Positions 40,958-48,916 of a stretch of 64,000 bases of DNA are shown in pieces. The DNA is from Streptomyces roseoverticillatus. GTDB lineage: Bacteria; Actinomycetota; Actinomycetes; Streptomycetales; Streptomycetaceae. A model generated the notes under the pieces. It did not search any database. It had not been told where the DNA came from and saw only the letters and a program-made list of their open reading frames with translations. Location of the stretch: assembly GCF_000719265.1 (NCBI RefSeq), contig NZ_JOFL01000022.1, positions 30,865-94,864 on the forward strand, given 5' to 3'. Made by a program: the position numbers and the translations under genes. The stretch's first letter is position 1; every line of letters begins with the position of its first letter.

Positions 40958-42055
40958 TCAATACGAAGGCGCGCCGCTCACCGCCATCAGCAACGCGTTC
41001 CAGCGCGCCGCACGCGCCCGCGCCGCACGTGCCGCCAGCTCGCGCGTCGTCGGGGCGTAGGGCGCCCCGAGGATCTCCAGGGAGTCCAGGACGCGCGCAG
41101 CGGCGCGGCCCCGGCCGGTGACGGCGTCGCCGCGCGGGTTGCCGCGCTCGGCGACGGCCTCCAGCGTCGCGGGGCCCAGCGTCGTGATCGCGCCGCGGAC
41201 GACGAGCCCGTCCACGTACCGCGTGCCGGGCGGGCCCGGCGTGCGATCGGTGGTGTCCGTCCAGCGCACCCGGTGCGGGCGCGCGCCGAGCGTGGCGAGC
41301 TCGCGCCAGTCCGGCCCGGCCAGCAGCTGCTCGTGGCGGTGGAAGACGAGCCGCGCGGAGGCGAGGGCGGCCTCGCCGCGCATCATCCGGGCCGCCTCCG
41401 AGGGGGAGAGCCGCAGCCGCTCGTCGAAGGCGGCGTCCACGGGCGCCAGCGGCACGGAGACGACGGCCCGGATGGCGGAGAGGTCGCGCCCCGCGCGGTG
41501 GGCGCGGCGCAGGCCGTCCAGCCAGGCGGCGGCCGCCCGGCCGTAGTGGGCGGGCGACAGCACGGGCCCGAGGTCCACGCCGATGCCCTCGGCGAGGCAG
41601 TCCGCGGCCACGGCGAGCCCCTCGGGCCCGGCGGGCAGGGCGACGAGCGCGTTGGGCCGGTCGACGGCCCGCGCGAGGCGCAGTGCGGTGGCCGTGTCGG
41701 CGGCGGGGCCGGCTTCCAGGGTGACGTGCCCGTCCCGGCCGCCGGTCCGCTCGTGGACGGGCAGCAGCACGTCACACGCGCGCCGCCCCTCCGCGGCGAG
41801 CAGCGCCTCGGCCGCCGGCCCGGCCTCGGACACGGGCCGCACGGGCCGCGCCGACTGCCCCGGTCCGGCAGGCCGTCCGGCGCGCCGGGCCAGGGACCGG
41901 GTGAGGGGCTCGGGCCCGAGGGCCAGCCCGGTGATCAGCCCGTCGTCCACGAGCCGGGCCAGCCGTCGCGGGTTGGGCTCCTGCCACTCGGCACCGTCCA
42001 GCCAGCGCGACACGCCCTGGTCCGCCAGCAGGCTGATGATGCCCGCGCCGCACAC
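40958..42055 (-). CDS. Transaldolase-like protein lacking the Schiff-base lysine
   Basis: A 365-residue protein homologous to transaldolase along its length: LADQGVSRWLDGAEW at the start, RPNALVALPAGPEGLAVA in the middle and RYVDGLVVRGAITTLGPATLEAVAERG near the end. In active enzymes the middle motif is RPNxxIKIPAT; here the Lys is Ala. The TTNP-like motif is also changed to LALGP. Classic Schiff-base chemistry is therefore unlikely. GTG at 42055 follows AAGGGGAG. It may be a regulatory or repurposed paralogue. Confidence 0.8.
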   Translation of the reverse strand: MCGAGIISLLADQGVSRWLDGAEWQEPNPRRLARLVDDGLITGLALGPEPLTRSLARRAGRPAGPGQSARPVRPVSEAGPAAEALLAAEGRRACDVLLPVHERTGGRDGHVTLEAGPAADTATALRLARAVDRPNALVALPAGPEGLAVAADCLAEGIGVDLGPVLSPAHYGRAAAAWLDGLRRAHRAGRDLSAIRAVVSVPLAPVDAAFDERLRLSPSEAARMMRGEAALASARLVFHRHEQLLAGPDWRELATLGARPHRVRWTDTTDRTPGPPGTRYVDGLVVRGAITTLGPATLEAVAERGNPRGDAVTGRGRAAARVLDSLEILGAPYAPTTRELAARAARARAARWNALLMAVSGAPSY

Positions 42056-42210
42056 CTCGTCACTCCCCTTGCCCTGTCCATGCGAGCGCCCCGCCACTCG
42101 ACGCACGCCGCGGCATCCTCGGCGGAAATGCCGTACGAGTCAAGGAAGCTGACGGTGCGTCGTCTGAATTCGCCGGACGGAACGGCGCCCCGGGGCACCC
42201 CGGACACGCA

Positions 42211-42252
42211 GAACACCCCTCCGTCCGCGTTTCCACGGGCGAAGGGGTGTTC
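42211..42252 (-). terminator. Hairpin downstream of tRNA-Ser
   Basis: GAACACCCCT and AGGGGTGTTC pair perfectly over 10 bp, and inner bases extend the stem. It begins 3 bases after the tRNA CCA end on the minus strand. Confidence 0.55.
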
Positions 42253-42254
42253 GC

Positions 42255-42344
42255 TGGCGGTAGCGGTGGGATTTGAACCCACGGTGGAGTTGCCCCCACA
42301 CACGCTTTCGAGGCGTGCTCCTTAGGCCGCTCGGACACGCTACC
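42255..42344 (-). tRNA. tRNA-Ser (anticodon CGA)
   Basis: A class II tRNA read on the minus strand. The 7-bp acceptor stem is GGTAGCG / CGCTACC. The anticodon stem CACGC/GCGTG encloses CTCGAAA, giving anticodon CGA for UCG codons. A long variable arm (TGTGGGGGCAACTCCACC) and a T-arm (GTGGGTTCAAATCCCAC) follow. Discriminator G is followed by an encoded CCA. Confidence 0.95.
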
Positions 42345-42457
42345 GAGAGAGAGCTTAGCGGACGGTGGGCCGTGCTCTGAAATCGGTACGGGGGCGAACC
42401 GGTGTGACGCTCCTCATGAAAGCGCCGCAAGGGCGCCGGAAGGGCGCCCGGAGCCGC

Positions 42458-42949
42458 TCACCGGGAACGGAAGAAGTCGGTGAGGAGCGCGGCGCACTCC
42501 CCGGCGAGGACGCCCTGGATGACCTCGGGCCGGTGGTTGAGCCGGCGGTCGCGGAGGACGTCCCAGAGGGAGCCGGCCGCCCCGGCCTTCTCGTCGACGG
42601 CGCCGTAGACGACGCGGTCGACGCGCGAGAGGACGATCGCACCCGCACACATTGTGCACGGCTCCAGCGTCACGACCAGCGTGCAGCCCGCGAGGCGCCA
42701 CTCGCCGACGGCCCGCGCCGCCTCGCGCAGGGCGAGGACCTCGGCGTGGCCGGTCGGGTCGCCGGTGGCCTCGCGTTCGTTGCGGCCGCGGCCGATGACG
42801 GAGCCGTCCGGGCCCAGCACGACGGCCCCGACCGGCACGTCGCCGGTGGCGGGGGCCCGTACGGCCTCGTCCAGGGCGGCCCGCATGGGGGCGAGCCACG
42901 GGGCGCGTACGGGGTCGTGGTCGGTCGGCTCGCGGACGGCTTCGTTCAT
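42458..42949 (-). CDS. tadA: tRNA adenosine(34) deaminase
   Basis: A 163-residue zinc deaminase converting A34 of tRNA-Arg(ACG) to inosine. The active-site motif is GHAEVLAL (Zn His and catalytic Glu) and the Zn Cys pair is PCTMC. Length is normal. It lies 34 bases after its actinobacterial partner gene on the same strand; the pairing is conserved in actinobacteria. Confidence 0.95.
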   Translation of the reverse strand: MNEAVREPTDHDPVRAPWLAPMRAALDEAVRAPATGDVPVGAVVLGPDGSVIGRGRNEREATGDPTGHAEVLALREAARAVGEWRLAGCTLVVTLEPCTMCAGAIVLSRVDRVVYGAVDEKAGAAGSLWDVLRDRRLNHRPEVIQGVLAGECAALLTDFFRSR

Positions 42950-42983
42950 GGCACCAGTGTGGGCGAACGGGGCCCGGCGGCCG

Positions 42984-43511
42984 TCAGCGGACGGCCTCCA
43001 GGACCTCCGTGCAGCCGAGGGCGTCGGCGATCTCGCCGAGCGCGTCCCGTTCGAGGGCGAGCAGTTCTTTCGCGCCCACGCCGAGGTCGGAGAGGATCTC
43101 GGTGTCGCCGAGCGGGCCGGCCGGCACCACCTCCGCGGCAGCGTCCTCCTCGGCCTCGTTCTCCACGGCGTCGGGCTCGCCGTCCTCCGTCCCGTCCAGG
43201 TCGAGGTCGTCGAGCTCGTCGGCTTCGGTGTCGTCGCGGCCGATCAGCTCGTCCACGAGCATGGCGCCGTACGAGCTGCGGCCCGCGGTGACGGCGTTCG
43301 AGACGAAGACGCGCGGGTCGTCCTCTCCGTCCACGCGGACGACGCCGAACCAGGAATCCTCCTGCTCGATGAACGCCAGGACCGTGTCGTCCTCCACCGC
43401 GGCCTCCCGGGCCAGGTCGGCGAGGTCGCTCAGGGTTTCCACGTCGTCGAGTTCTGTGTCGCTCGCTTGCCATCCGTCTTCGGTGCGCGCGAGCAGTGCG
43501 GCGAAGTACAC
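42984..43511 (-). CDS. tRNA adenosine deaminase-associated protein
   Basis: A 175-residue acidic protein of the family found next to tadA in actinobacteria (VYFAALLARTEDGWQASDTELDDVETLSDLADLA). The middle is an Asp/Glu-rich low-complexity stretch. GTG at 43511 is preferred since GGGAG lies 7 bases upstream; an ATG 21 bases earlier is possible. Its exact role with TadA is not known. Confidence 0.88.
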   Translation of the reverse strand: MYFAALLARTEDGWQASDTELDDVETLSDLADLAREAAVEDDTVLAFIEQEDSWFGVVRVDGEDDPRVFVSNAVTAGRSSYGAMLVDELIGRDDTEADELDDLDLDGTEDGEPDAVENEAEEDAAAEVVPAGPLGDTEILSDLGVGAKELLALERDALGEIADALGCTEVLEAVR

Positions 43512-43717
43512 CGTGACTCTCCCACTGGTCATAGGCGGTGCCGGGCCGGACGGGGACCACCCCGCCCACTCGGAATCGTGGCAGAAACCTCGCCGTTGCG
43601 AGAGGTCTTCCGCGCTGCGTCGTGCAGCAGTCCGAAGAGATGTGCCTCACGCGGCGCCGCCGGGCCGCCGTCCGGGCGGTGCGGCACGTGCCGGTCACCC
43701 CCTGAGCAGCCCGCGGA

Positions 43718-43954
43718 TCACCACCGGAAGGTCCTCATCCGCATCTGCTGGCGCATCCGGGCCGCCCGGGCCCGGCGCGGCTGCACGCGGTCGCGGAGCT
43801 CCTTCGCCTCGTTCAGCTCGCGCAGGAACTGCGCGCGTCTGCGGCGGCGGTCCGCCTCGTCCTCGGCCTCGGGGGCGGTTTCCGGTTCGGATGCGGATCC
43901 GGGCGCGTACGCGCCGGGCTTCGTGTCGGGCTTCTCGGGGGCGTCTTCAGCCAT
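43718..43954 (-). CDS. Small conserved charged protein
   Basis: A 78-residue protein: acidic N-terminus (APEKPDTKPGAYAPGS) and a basic helical C-terminus (RRRRRAQFLRELNEAKELRDRVQPRRARAARMRQQMRMRTFRW). The C-terminal half is what I recall as highly conserved in Streptomyces, which supports a real gene. ATG at 43954 follows GAGGTGG. Function unknown. Confidence 0.75.
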   Translation of the reverse strand: MAEDAPEKPDTKPGAYAPGSASEPETAPEAEDEADRRRRRAQFLRELNEAKELRDRVQPRRARAARMRQQMRMRTFRW

Positions 43955-44143
43955 GGCAGGACCACCTCGTGCCGAGTACTTCGCCGGCCACGTCCGGAGC
44001 GACAGACCGGGCGTACGTGCCCACTTTCCCCCTAAGTGGTGGTTTGATGCCAGTGCGGCGACAGACCGTCGCGGACCTGCGGCGGGCCGTCGAACGCCGC
44101 ACGGCGGCCGCCGGGGGCCGAAAGCTCGGTTAATGTCGATGTC

Positions 44144-44779
44144 ATGCGGATCCACGTCGTCGACCACCCCCTGGTGGCGCACAAGCTCACCACCCTGCGC
44201 GACAAGCGCACCGACTCCCCCACCTTCCGGCGTCTCTCCGACGAGCTGGTCACCCTGCTCGCCTACGAGGCCACGCGCGACGTGCGCACGGAGCAGGTGG
44301 ACATCGAGTCCCCGGTCACGGCGACCACCGGCGTCAAGCTCTCCCACCCGCGCCCGCTGGTGGTGCCGATCCTGCGCGCCGGCCTCGGCATGCTCGACGG
44401 CATGGTCCGGCTGCTGCCGACCGCCGAGGTGGGCTTCCTGGGCATGATCCGCAATGAGGAGACCCTCAAGGCGGAGACGTACGCCACGCGCATGCCCGAC
44501 GACCTCTCGGGCCGCCAGGTCTACGTCCTGGACCCGATGCTGGCGACCGGCGGCACGCTGGTCGCCGCGATCAACGAGCTGATCGCGCGCGGCGCCGACG
44601 ACGTCACCGCGATCTGCCTGCTGGCCGCACCGGAGGGCGTCGAGGTCATGGAGCGCGAGCTGTCCGGCGCGCCGGTGACCGTCGTCACCGCCTCCATCGA
44701 CGAGCGCCTCAACGAGAACGGCTACATCGTCCCGGGCCTGGGCGACGCGGGCGACCGCATGTACGGCACCGCGGGCTAG
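44144..44779 (+). CDS. upp: Uracil phosphoribosyltransferase
   Basis: A 211-residue UPRTase making UMP from uracil and PRPP. Features are [28 protein letters not shown], the PRPP-loop region [17 protein letters not shown], and the uracil-binding C-terminus [17 protein letters not shown]. Length is normal. A stand-alone salvage gene. Confidence 0.96.
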   Translation: MRIHVVDHPLVAHKLTTLRDKRTDSPTFRRLSDELVTLLAYEATRDVRTEQVDIESPVTATTGVKLSHPRPLVVPILRAGLGMLDGMVRLLPTAEVGFLGMIRNEETLKAETYATRMPDDLSGRQVYVLDPMLATGGTLVAAINELIARGADDVTAICLLAAPEGVEVMERELSGAPVTVVTASIDERLNENGYIVPGLGDAGDRMYGTAG

Positions 44780-44814
44780 CCGCCGGCTCTCATGACGAAC
44801 GCGCCGGCTGCGGC

Positions 44815-44914
44815 GGGCCGGCATTCCGCCGGCCCCTGCCCGTAGTCGCTCCCCCAGCTACTGCTGGGAGGCGCCCCCCAGCCGTTGCGGCGGGCAGTTT
44901 TCCCCGCCGCAACG
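44815..44914. terminator. Two hairpins between convergent upp and LytR_C genes
   Basis: GGGCCGGC-attcc-GCCGGCCC (44815-44835) and CGTTGCGGCGGG-n8-CCCGCCGCAACG (44883-44914) are perfect stems of 8 and 12 bp. The second contains a TTTT loop stretch. They lie between convergent gene ends and probably terminate both. Confidence 0.65.
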
Positions 44915-44972
44915 GCGAGAGGCTATGACGGCGCAGTGCGGCGGTGCCGAACCACCGCAGCCGTCATTTCCC

Positions 44973-45692
44973 TCAGCACTTCGACGGCCTCGGCGCCGGC
45001 GACGCCGCCCTCGACGGCGGCGCCGAGGAGGGCGACCCCGAAGGCGCCGGTCCCTCGCCCGGTTCGACGCCCATGTCGGTCAGGGCGCGGTCGGCGTCCT
45101 TCCGCGCCGTGAGCTCCTTGAACTCGTTGCCGATGACCAGGTCGACGTCCTCGTCGGTGTCGCGCTGGTCGTTCTTGATCTCGGCCCCGGCCATCTGGGT
45201 GCCGATGACCCGCAGCGCCCCCTCCGCGGCCGTCGGCGCACCGATCAGCAGGCCGACCCGCTCGACCTTCTTGTCGTAGAGGGCGGGGGCGTTCCCCACT
45301 TTGCCGATCCTGAAGCCGCGGCTCCGGAGCTCGTCCGCGGTGATCTTGGCGAGTCCGCCGCGCGGAGTCGCGTTGTAGATGTTGACGGTGATGTCGGACG
45401 GGCGGGGCAGCGGTTTCGACTCCGCCTCCTCGTCCGCGGCCGCCTTGCAGTCGCCGTCCTTCGCCCCTTTCCCGCCCCTCGCTCCCGCACCGTGGGCCTG
45501 TGTCTCGCTCGGGCCCCCGGTGAAGACGTCGACGAGCTGGAAGGTCCCCCATCCGGCCAGGGCGAGCGCGGCGGACGAGGAGACTGCGGCGAGCACGATC
45601 CTGCGGCGGTTTCTGGGGCGGCGCATGTGCGGGAATCGCTTGCCCGTAATGCGGTATCTGCCGCCCATGCCGGGAGGGGTGAGCATGCTCAT
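44973..45692 (-). CDS. Membrane-anchored LytR_C-domain protein
   Basis: A 239-residue protein with one N-terminal membrane segment (RIVLAAVSSSAALALAGWGTFQLV). An extracytoplasmic LytR C-terminal domain follows (ITVNIYNATPRGGLAKITADELRSRGFRIGKVGNAP, VGLLIGAPTAAEGALRVIGTQM). A Ser/Pro-rich tail ends it. LytR_C domains accompany cell-wall ligases and regulators; without a catalytic LCP domain this one may bind envelope polymers. ATG at 45692 is chosen as the first plausible start. Confidence 0.85.
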   Translation of the reverse strand: MSMLTPPGMGGRYRITGKRFPHMRRPRNRRRIVLAAVSSSAALALAGWGTFQLVDVFTGGPSETQAHGAGARGGKGAKDGDCKAAADEEAESKPLPRPSDITVNIYNATPRGGLAKITADELRSRGFRIGKVGNAPALYDKKVERVGLLIGAPTAAEGALRVIGTQMAGAEIKNDQRDTDEDVDLVIGNEFKELTARKDADRALTDMGVEPGEGPAPSGSPSSAPPSRAASPAPRPSKC

Positions 45693-45793
45693 GGGCGCAG
45701 CGTAGTGCGGGGCGGGACCGCTGCCTACTAAATGATCAATGGGTTCGCGCGGCCCACCCGAAAGGCCGAACAACGGCCGGAAAGAGCCTCCGG

Positions 45794-46090
45794 TCAGCCC
45801 AGTTCGAGCACGCGTGCGTGCAGCACCTGGCGCTGCTGGAGCGCGGCCCGCACGGCGCGGTGCAGGCCGTCCTCGAGGTAGAGGTCGCCGTGCCACTTCA
45901 CGACGTGGGCGAAGAGGTCGCCGTAGAAGGTCGAGTCCTCGGCCAGCAGGGTTTCCAGGTCGAGCTGCTGCTTGGTGGTCACCAGCTGGTCGAGCCGCAC
46001 CGGGCGCGGGGCGACGTCCGCCCACTGCCGGGTGCTCTCCCGGCCGTGGTCGGGGTACGGCCGCCCGTTTCCGATGCGCTTGAAGATCAC
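45794..46090 (-). CDS. Conserved small actinobacterial protein (VapB-like in databases)
   Basis: A 98-residue soluble protein (MIFKRIGNGRPYPDHGRESTRQW, LDLETLLAEDSTFYGDLFAHVVKWHGDLYLEDGLHRAVRAAL). I recall near-identical proteins across Streptomyces, usually labelled VapB-family antitoxin, but no toxin gene is adjacent and there is no ribbon-helix-helix start. Strong conservation suggests a core role. Function unknown. Confidence 0.8.
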   Translation of the reverse strand: MIFKRIGNGRPYPDHGRESTRQWADVAPRPVRLDQLVTTKQQLDLETLLAEDSTFYGDLFAHVVKWHGDLYLEDGLHRAVRAALQQRQVLHARVLELG

Positions 46091-46246
46091 ACGGAAAGCC
46101 TACCGGGCGACAGGCTCCCGGCGCAGCCACGGCACGGCAGCGCGAAGGCGACAATCGGCCGCATATCAGGAGCAGCGGGGGCGGCCCACGGCACCGAAAC
46201 GGTGCGTGCACCGTGCAGGAGATCCGTCGTCCACAGGCTGGGGACG

Positions 46247-46855
46247 TCAGCCGTGCGGCGGTACGAGGACGACCCCCGCGTACTCGGTCTCCGACTCCGT
46301 ACGGTTCGCGTAGGAGTGGGGGTGGTCGCCCGCCATGCGTAGTCCGTACCCCTGCGGAAGGACGACCTCCTGTGCGCCGGCCGTGACGGTGAGGGTGCCG
46401 CGCAGGACGTGGAGGAGCTCGACCGTGCCGCGGACGTGGGCCTCGCTGTGGTGCTCCTCGCCGGGGGCGAGCCGCCAGTGCCACAGCTCGGCGCCCACGG
46501 GCGGGGCGGCGCCGGTGACGAGCAGGCCGCGGCCGCCGTCCGGGCCGGTCCACAGGACGGGCTGGTCCGCGGGCGGGGTGGGCTGCAGGAGGGGCTCGGC
46601 GGGCTGCCGGAGCAGCGTGGTCAGGGGGACGCCGAAGGCGTCGCAGAGGCGCACGAGGGTGGCGAGGTTCGGGTTGGAGCGGGCGTTCTCCAGGGCGACG
46701 AGCATGCCCTTGCTGACGCGGGCCCGGGCGGCGAGGGCGTCGAGGCTCCAGCCCCGCTCCTTGCGCAGGGCCCGCACCCGGGCGGCGACGGCCTCCATGA
46801 CGGCCCGGTCGTCGCCGGATTCCGCCTCAGTGTCATTCCCACTCATGCCGGTCAT
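46247..46855 (-). CDS. XRE-family regulator with cupin domain
   Basis: A 202-residue regulator. The N-terminal HTH is VRALRKERGWSLDALAARARVSKGMLVALENARSNPNLATL. The C-terminal cupin has EEHHSEAHVRGTVELLHVLRGTLTVTAG and DHPHSYANRTESE. Cupin-XRE proteins bind small ligands or metals. ATG at 46855 has GGAGG 7 bases upstream. It is divergent from the B3/B4 gene with an 89-bp shared gap and very probably regulates it. Confidence 0.9.
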   Translation of the reverse strand: MTGMSGNDTEAESGDDRAVMEAVAARVRALRKERGWSLDALAARARVSKGMLVALENARSNPNLATLVRLCDAFGVPLTTLLRQPAEPLLQPTPPADQPVLWTGPDGGRGLLVTGAAPPVGAELWHWRLAPGEEHHSEAHVRGTVELLHVLRGTLTVTAGAQEVVLPQGYGLRMAGDHPHSYANRTESETEYAGVVLVPPHG

Positions 46856-46944
46856 CTTCGCGCCTCCGCCGCTCCGGTCATTTGATGCTACCGTCCAGGG
46901 CAGTAAAACGACTACATGCACAGGAACAGGCACAGGAGAGCGAC

Positions 46945-47652
46945 GTGAACCCGGACCAGGAGCTCGATCTCGAAGCGGTGGCCGCGAGCGTGCGCGTGGA
47001 CGAGGCCGTCCGCGCGCTGCGGCCCGACTTCGCCGTGCTGGTGATCGCGGCCGACGGGCTGCCCGCGGGGCCCACCGACGACTGGTCGCGCGGCCTGCTC
47101 GCGGAGGCCGCGGCGACCGCCGAGGGGCTCGACGTCACCGCCGACCCCCACGTCGCGGCCTGGCGGGCGGCGTACGGGGCGTTCGGCGCCAAGCCCGGCC
47201 GCACGCGCAACAGCGCCGAGGCCCTGATCCGCCGCGCCCCCGCGGGCCTGCCCGAGGTCAACCTCCTGGTCGACGTCTACAACGCCGTGTCCGTCGCGCA
47301 CCGCCTGCCGGTCGGCGGCGAGGACCTGGCCGCGTACGCGGGCGCGCCGCGCCTGGTGCGCGCCACGGGCGACGAGGTGTTCGACACGGTGGTCGGCGGC
47401 GCGCCCGCCACGGAGCACCCCGAGCCCGGCGAGGTGATCTGGCGCGACGACCTGGGCGTCACCTGCCGCCGCTGGAACCACCGCCAGTGCGTGCGCACCC
47501 GCATCACCGAGAAGTCGGCGAGCGCCCTGTTCCTGCTGGAGCGGCTCGACCCGATGCCGCTCGGCGCGCTCGACGCCGCGGCCGCCGACCTCCTCGCCCG
47601 GCTGCGCGAGCGCGCGCCCGGGCTGCGCGCGGCCTCCCGCCTGGTCCGCTGA
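46945..47652 (+). CDS. B3/B4 tRNA-binding-domain protein
   Basis: A 235-residue stand-alone B3/B4 domain, as found in PheT beta subunits (WRAAYGAFGAKPGRTRNSAEALIRRAPAGLPEVNLLVDVYNAVSVAHRLPVGGEDL, CRRWNHRQCVRTRITEKSASALFLLERL). Stand-alone copies may hydrolyse mis-acylated tRNA or small adducts. GTG at 46945 follows CAGGAG. It is divergent from, and probably controlled by, the XRE-cupin regulator. Confidence 0.9.
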   Translation: MNPDQELDLEAVAASVRVDEAVRALRPDFAVLVIAADGLPAGPTDDWSRGLLAEAAATAEGLDVTADPHVAAWRAAYGAFGAKPGRTRNSAEALIRRAPAGLPEVNLLVDVYNAVSVAHRLPVGGEDLAAYAGAPRLVRATGDEVFDTVVGGAPATEHPEPGEVIWRDDLGVTCRRWNHRQCVRTRITEKSASALFLLERLDPMPLGALDAAAADLLARLRERAPGLRAASRLVR

Positions 47653-47689
47653 CAGCGGGCCGCCGCGCCGGGGGCGGGGCCCGCCCGGG

Positions 47690-48310
47690 TCAGCCCTTCT
47701 TCTTCGCCGGCCGGATGGTGGCCTTCTCGGCCGCCGCCCGCTTGGCGGCGGCCTTCATCTCCTGCTTGTGCGCCCGCACCTTCGCCAGCGACTCGGGGCC
47801 GGTGATGTCCGCCACCGACCGGTAGGAGCCCTCCTCCCCGTAGGCGCCGGCCGCCTCGCGCCAGCCCTCCGGCGCGACCCCGAGCTGCTTGCCCAGCAGC
47901 GCGAGGAAGATCCGGGCCTTCTGCTCGCCGAAGCCGGGCAGCTCCTTGAGCCGCGCGAGCAGCTCCGCCCCGGTATCCGCGCCGGCCCACACAGCGCTCG
48001 CCTCGCCGCCGTAGTGCTCCACCAGGTACTGGCAGAGCTGCTGGACGCGCTTGGCCATCGAGCCGGGGTAGCGGTGCACCGCAGGCTTCTCCGACAGCAG
48101 CCCGGCGAACGCGTCGGGGTCGTAGGCGGCGATCTCGTACGCGTCGAGGTCGTCGCGTCCCATGCGCTGCGCGATGGCGTACGGGCCGGAGAACGCCCAC
48201 TCCATGGGGATCTGCTGGTCCAGCAGCATCCCGACCAGCGCGGCGAGCGGGCTGCGGCCGAGCAGGGCGTCGGCCTCGGGCTGCTGTGCGAGGTGCAGGG
48301 TGATGTCCAT
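47690..48310 (-). CDS. HhH-GPD base-excision DNA glycosylase
   Basis: A 206-residue member of the actinobacterial HhH-GPD family. The start is ITLHLAQQPEADALLGRSPLAALVGMLLDQQIPMEWAF. The helix-hairpin-helix is LKELPGFGEQKARIFLALLG. No iron-sulfur Cys cluster is present. A Lys/Ala-rich tail (KRAAAEKATIRPAKKKG) ends the protein. It removes damaged bases; the lesion is not predictable. Confidence 0.88.
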   Translation of the reverse strand: MDITLHLAQQPEADALLGRSPLAALVGMLLDQQIPMEWAFSGPYAIAQRMGRDDLDAYEIAAYDPDAFAGLLSEKPAVHRYPGSMAKRVQQLCQYLVEHYGGEASAVWAGADTGAELLARLKELPGFGEQKARIFLALLGKQLGVAPEGWREAAGAYGEEGSYRSVADITGPESLAKVRAHKQEMKAAAKRAAAEKATIRPAKKKG

Positions 48311-48642
48311 GCCTCGATGATCGCCCCGGGGGGCGCGTGCGGGAGGGAGCCGGTGCCCGGGGTGTCACCCCTCCGCCGGCCGCGCGCACGCCATGGGCGA
48401 ACGGGTGAACCCCGGGGCGGGGCGCCTTGCGCGCGTCCCGCGTGACACCGCGTGAGGCCCGTCCGGGCGCGCGCACCGGTACGTGAGCGTCCGCGCGCCG
48501 CGTGCCCCGCCACCCACTCCGGGGCGCCGCTCAGCGCGTCATCCCCCTCTGTGCGGGAGCGGCGGAAGTGCACGACCGTGGAGTGGGCGGGACACAGTGC
48601 CCTGCAGTGCCAAGCCGTGCACAGCGGAACAGGGGGACCGCA
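48311..48642. other. Intergenic region before lasso cluster
   Basis: No gene is visible in these 332 bases between the glycosylase start and the precursor gene. It should hold promoters for both directions. I see no clear operator. Confidence 0.5.
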
Positions 48643-48825
48643 ATGGAGAGCACGCACGACCCGATCACGCCGGCGACCGACCACTCCGCGACCGTCCAGC
48701 GCTCCCGCACCGTCAAGCGCCCTTACGTGGAACCGCAGATCGACGAGCTCGGCACCGTCGAGCACCTCACTGCCCACGGCGGCATCCTCCTTCCCGACTC
48801 GCCGAACAGCCGCACGCTCCTCTGA
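48643..48825 (+). CDS. Lasso peptide precursor
   Basis: A 60-residue precursor. The leader has the RRE-recognised motif YVEPQIDELG (Y28-x2-P31...L36-G37) and Thr43. The core begins near residue 45 (HGGILLPDSPNSRTLL). The only acidic residue that can close the ring is Asp52. With Thr at -2 the core starts at His45 (ring of 8); starting at Gly46 gives a ring of 7, and Ala44 a ring of 9. ATG at 48643 follows ACAGGGGGA. It is followed by cyclase, RRE and protease genes. Confidence 0.88.
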   Translation: MESTHDPITPATDHSATVQRSRTVKRPYVEPQIDELGTVEHLTAHGGILLPDSPNSRTLL

Positions 48826-48916
48826 CCCGCGCACCCGCCGCTCCGGCCCGCGCCGGGGCGGCACCGGACCGTACGGACGTCCGGTCCCCGCGCGAGCGAC
48901 GCCGGAAGGGGAAGCC

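Noticed and set aside
40638..40961. Minus-strand open frame in the gap between the PLP gene and the transaldolase-like gene
   Set aside because: Its sequence comes from the degenerate repeat fragments and has no coding character.
42255..42344. tRNA as attachment site of an integrated element
   Set aside because: No integrase gene and no duplicated tRNA 3' end were seen in the flanks.
45794..46090. VapBC toxin-antitoxin module
   Set aside because: No PIN-domain or other toxin gene lies next to it, and the protein lacks a clear DNA-binding start.
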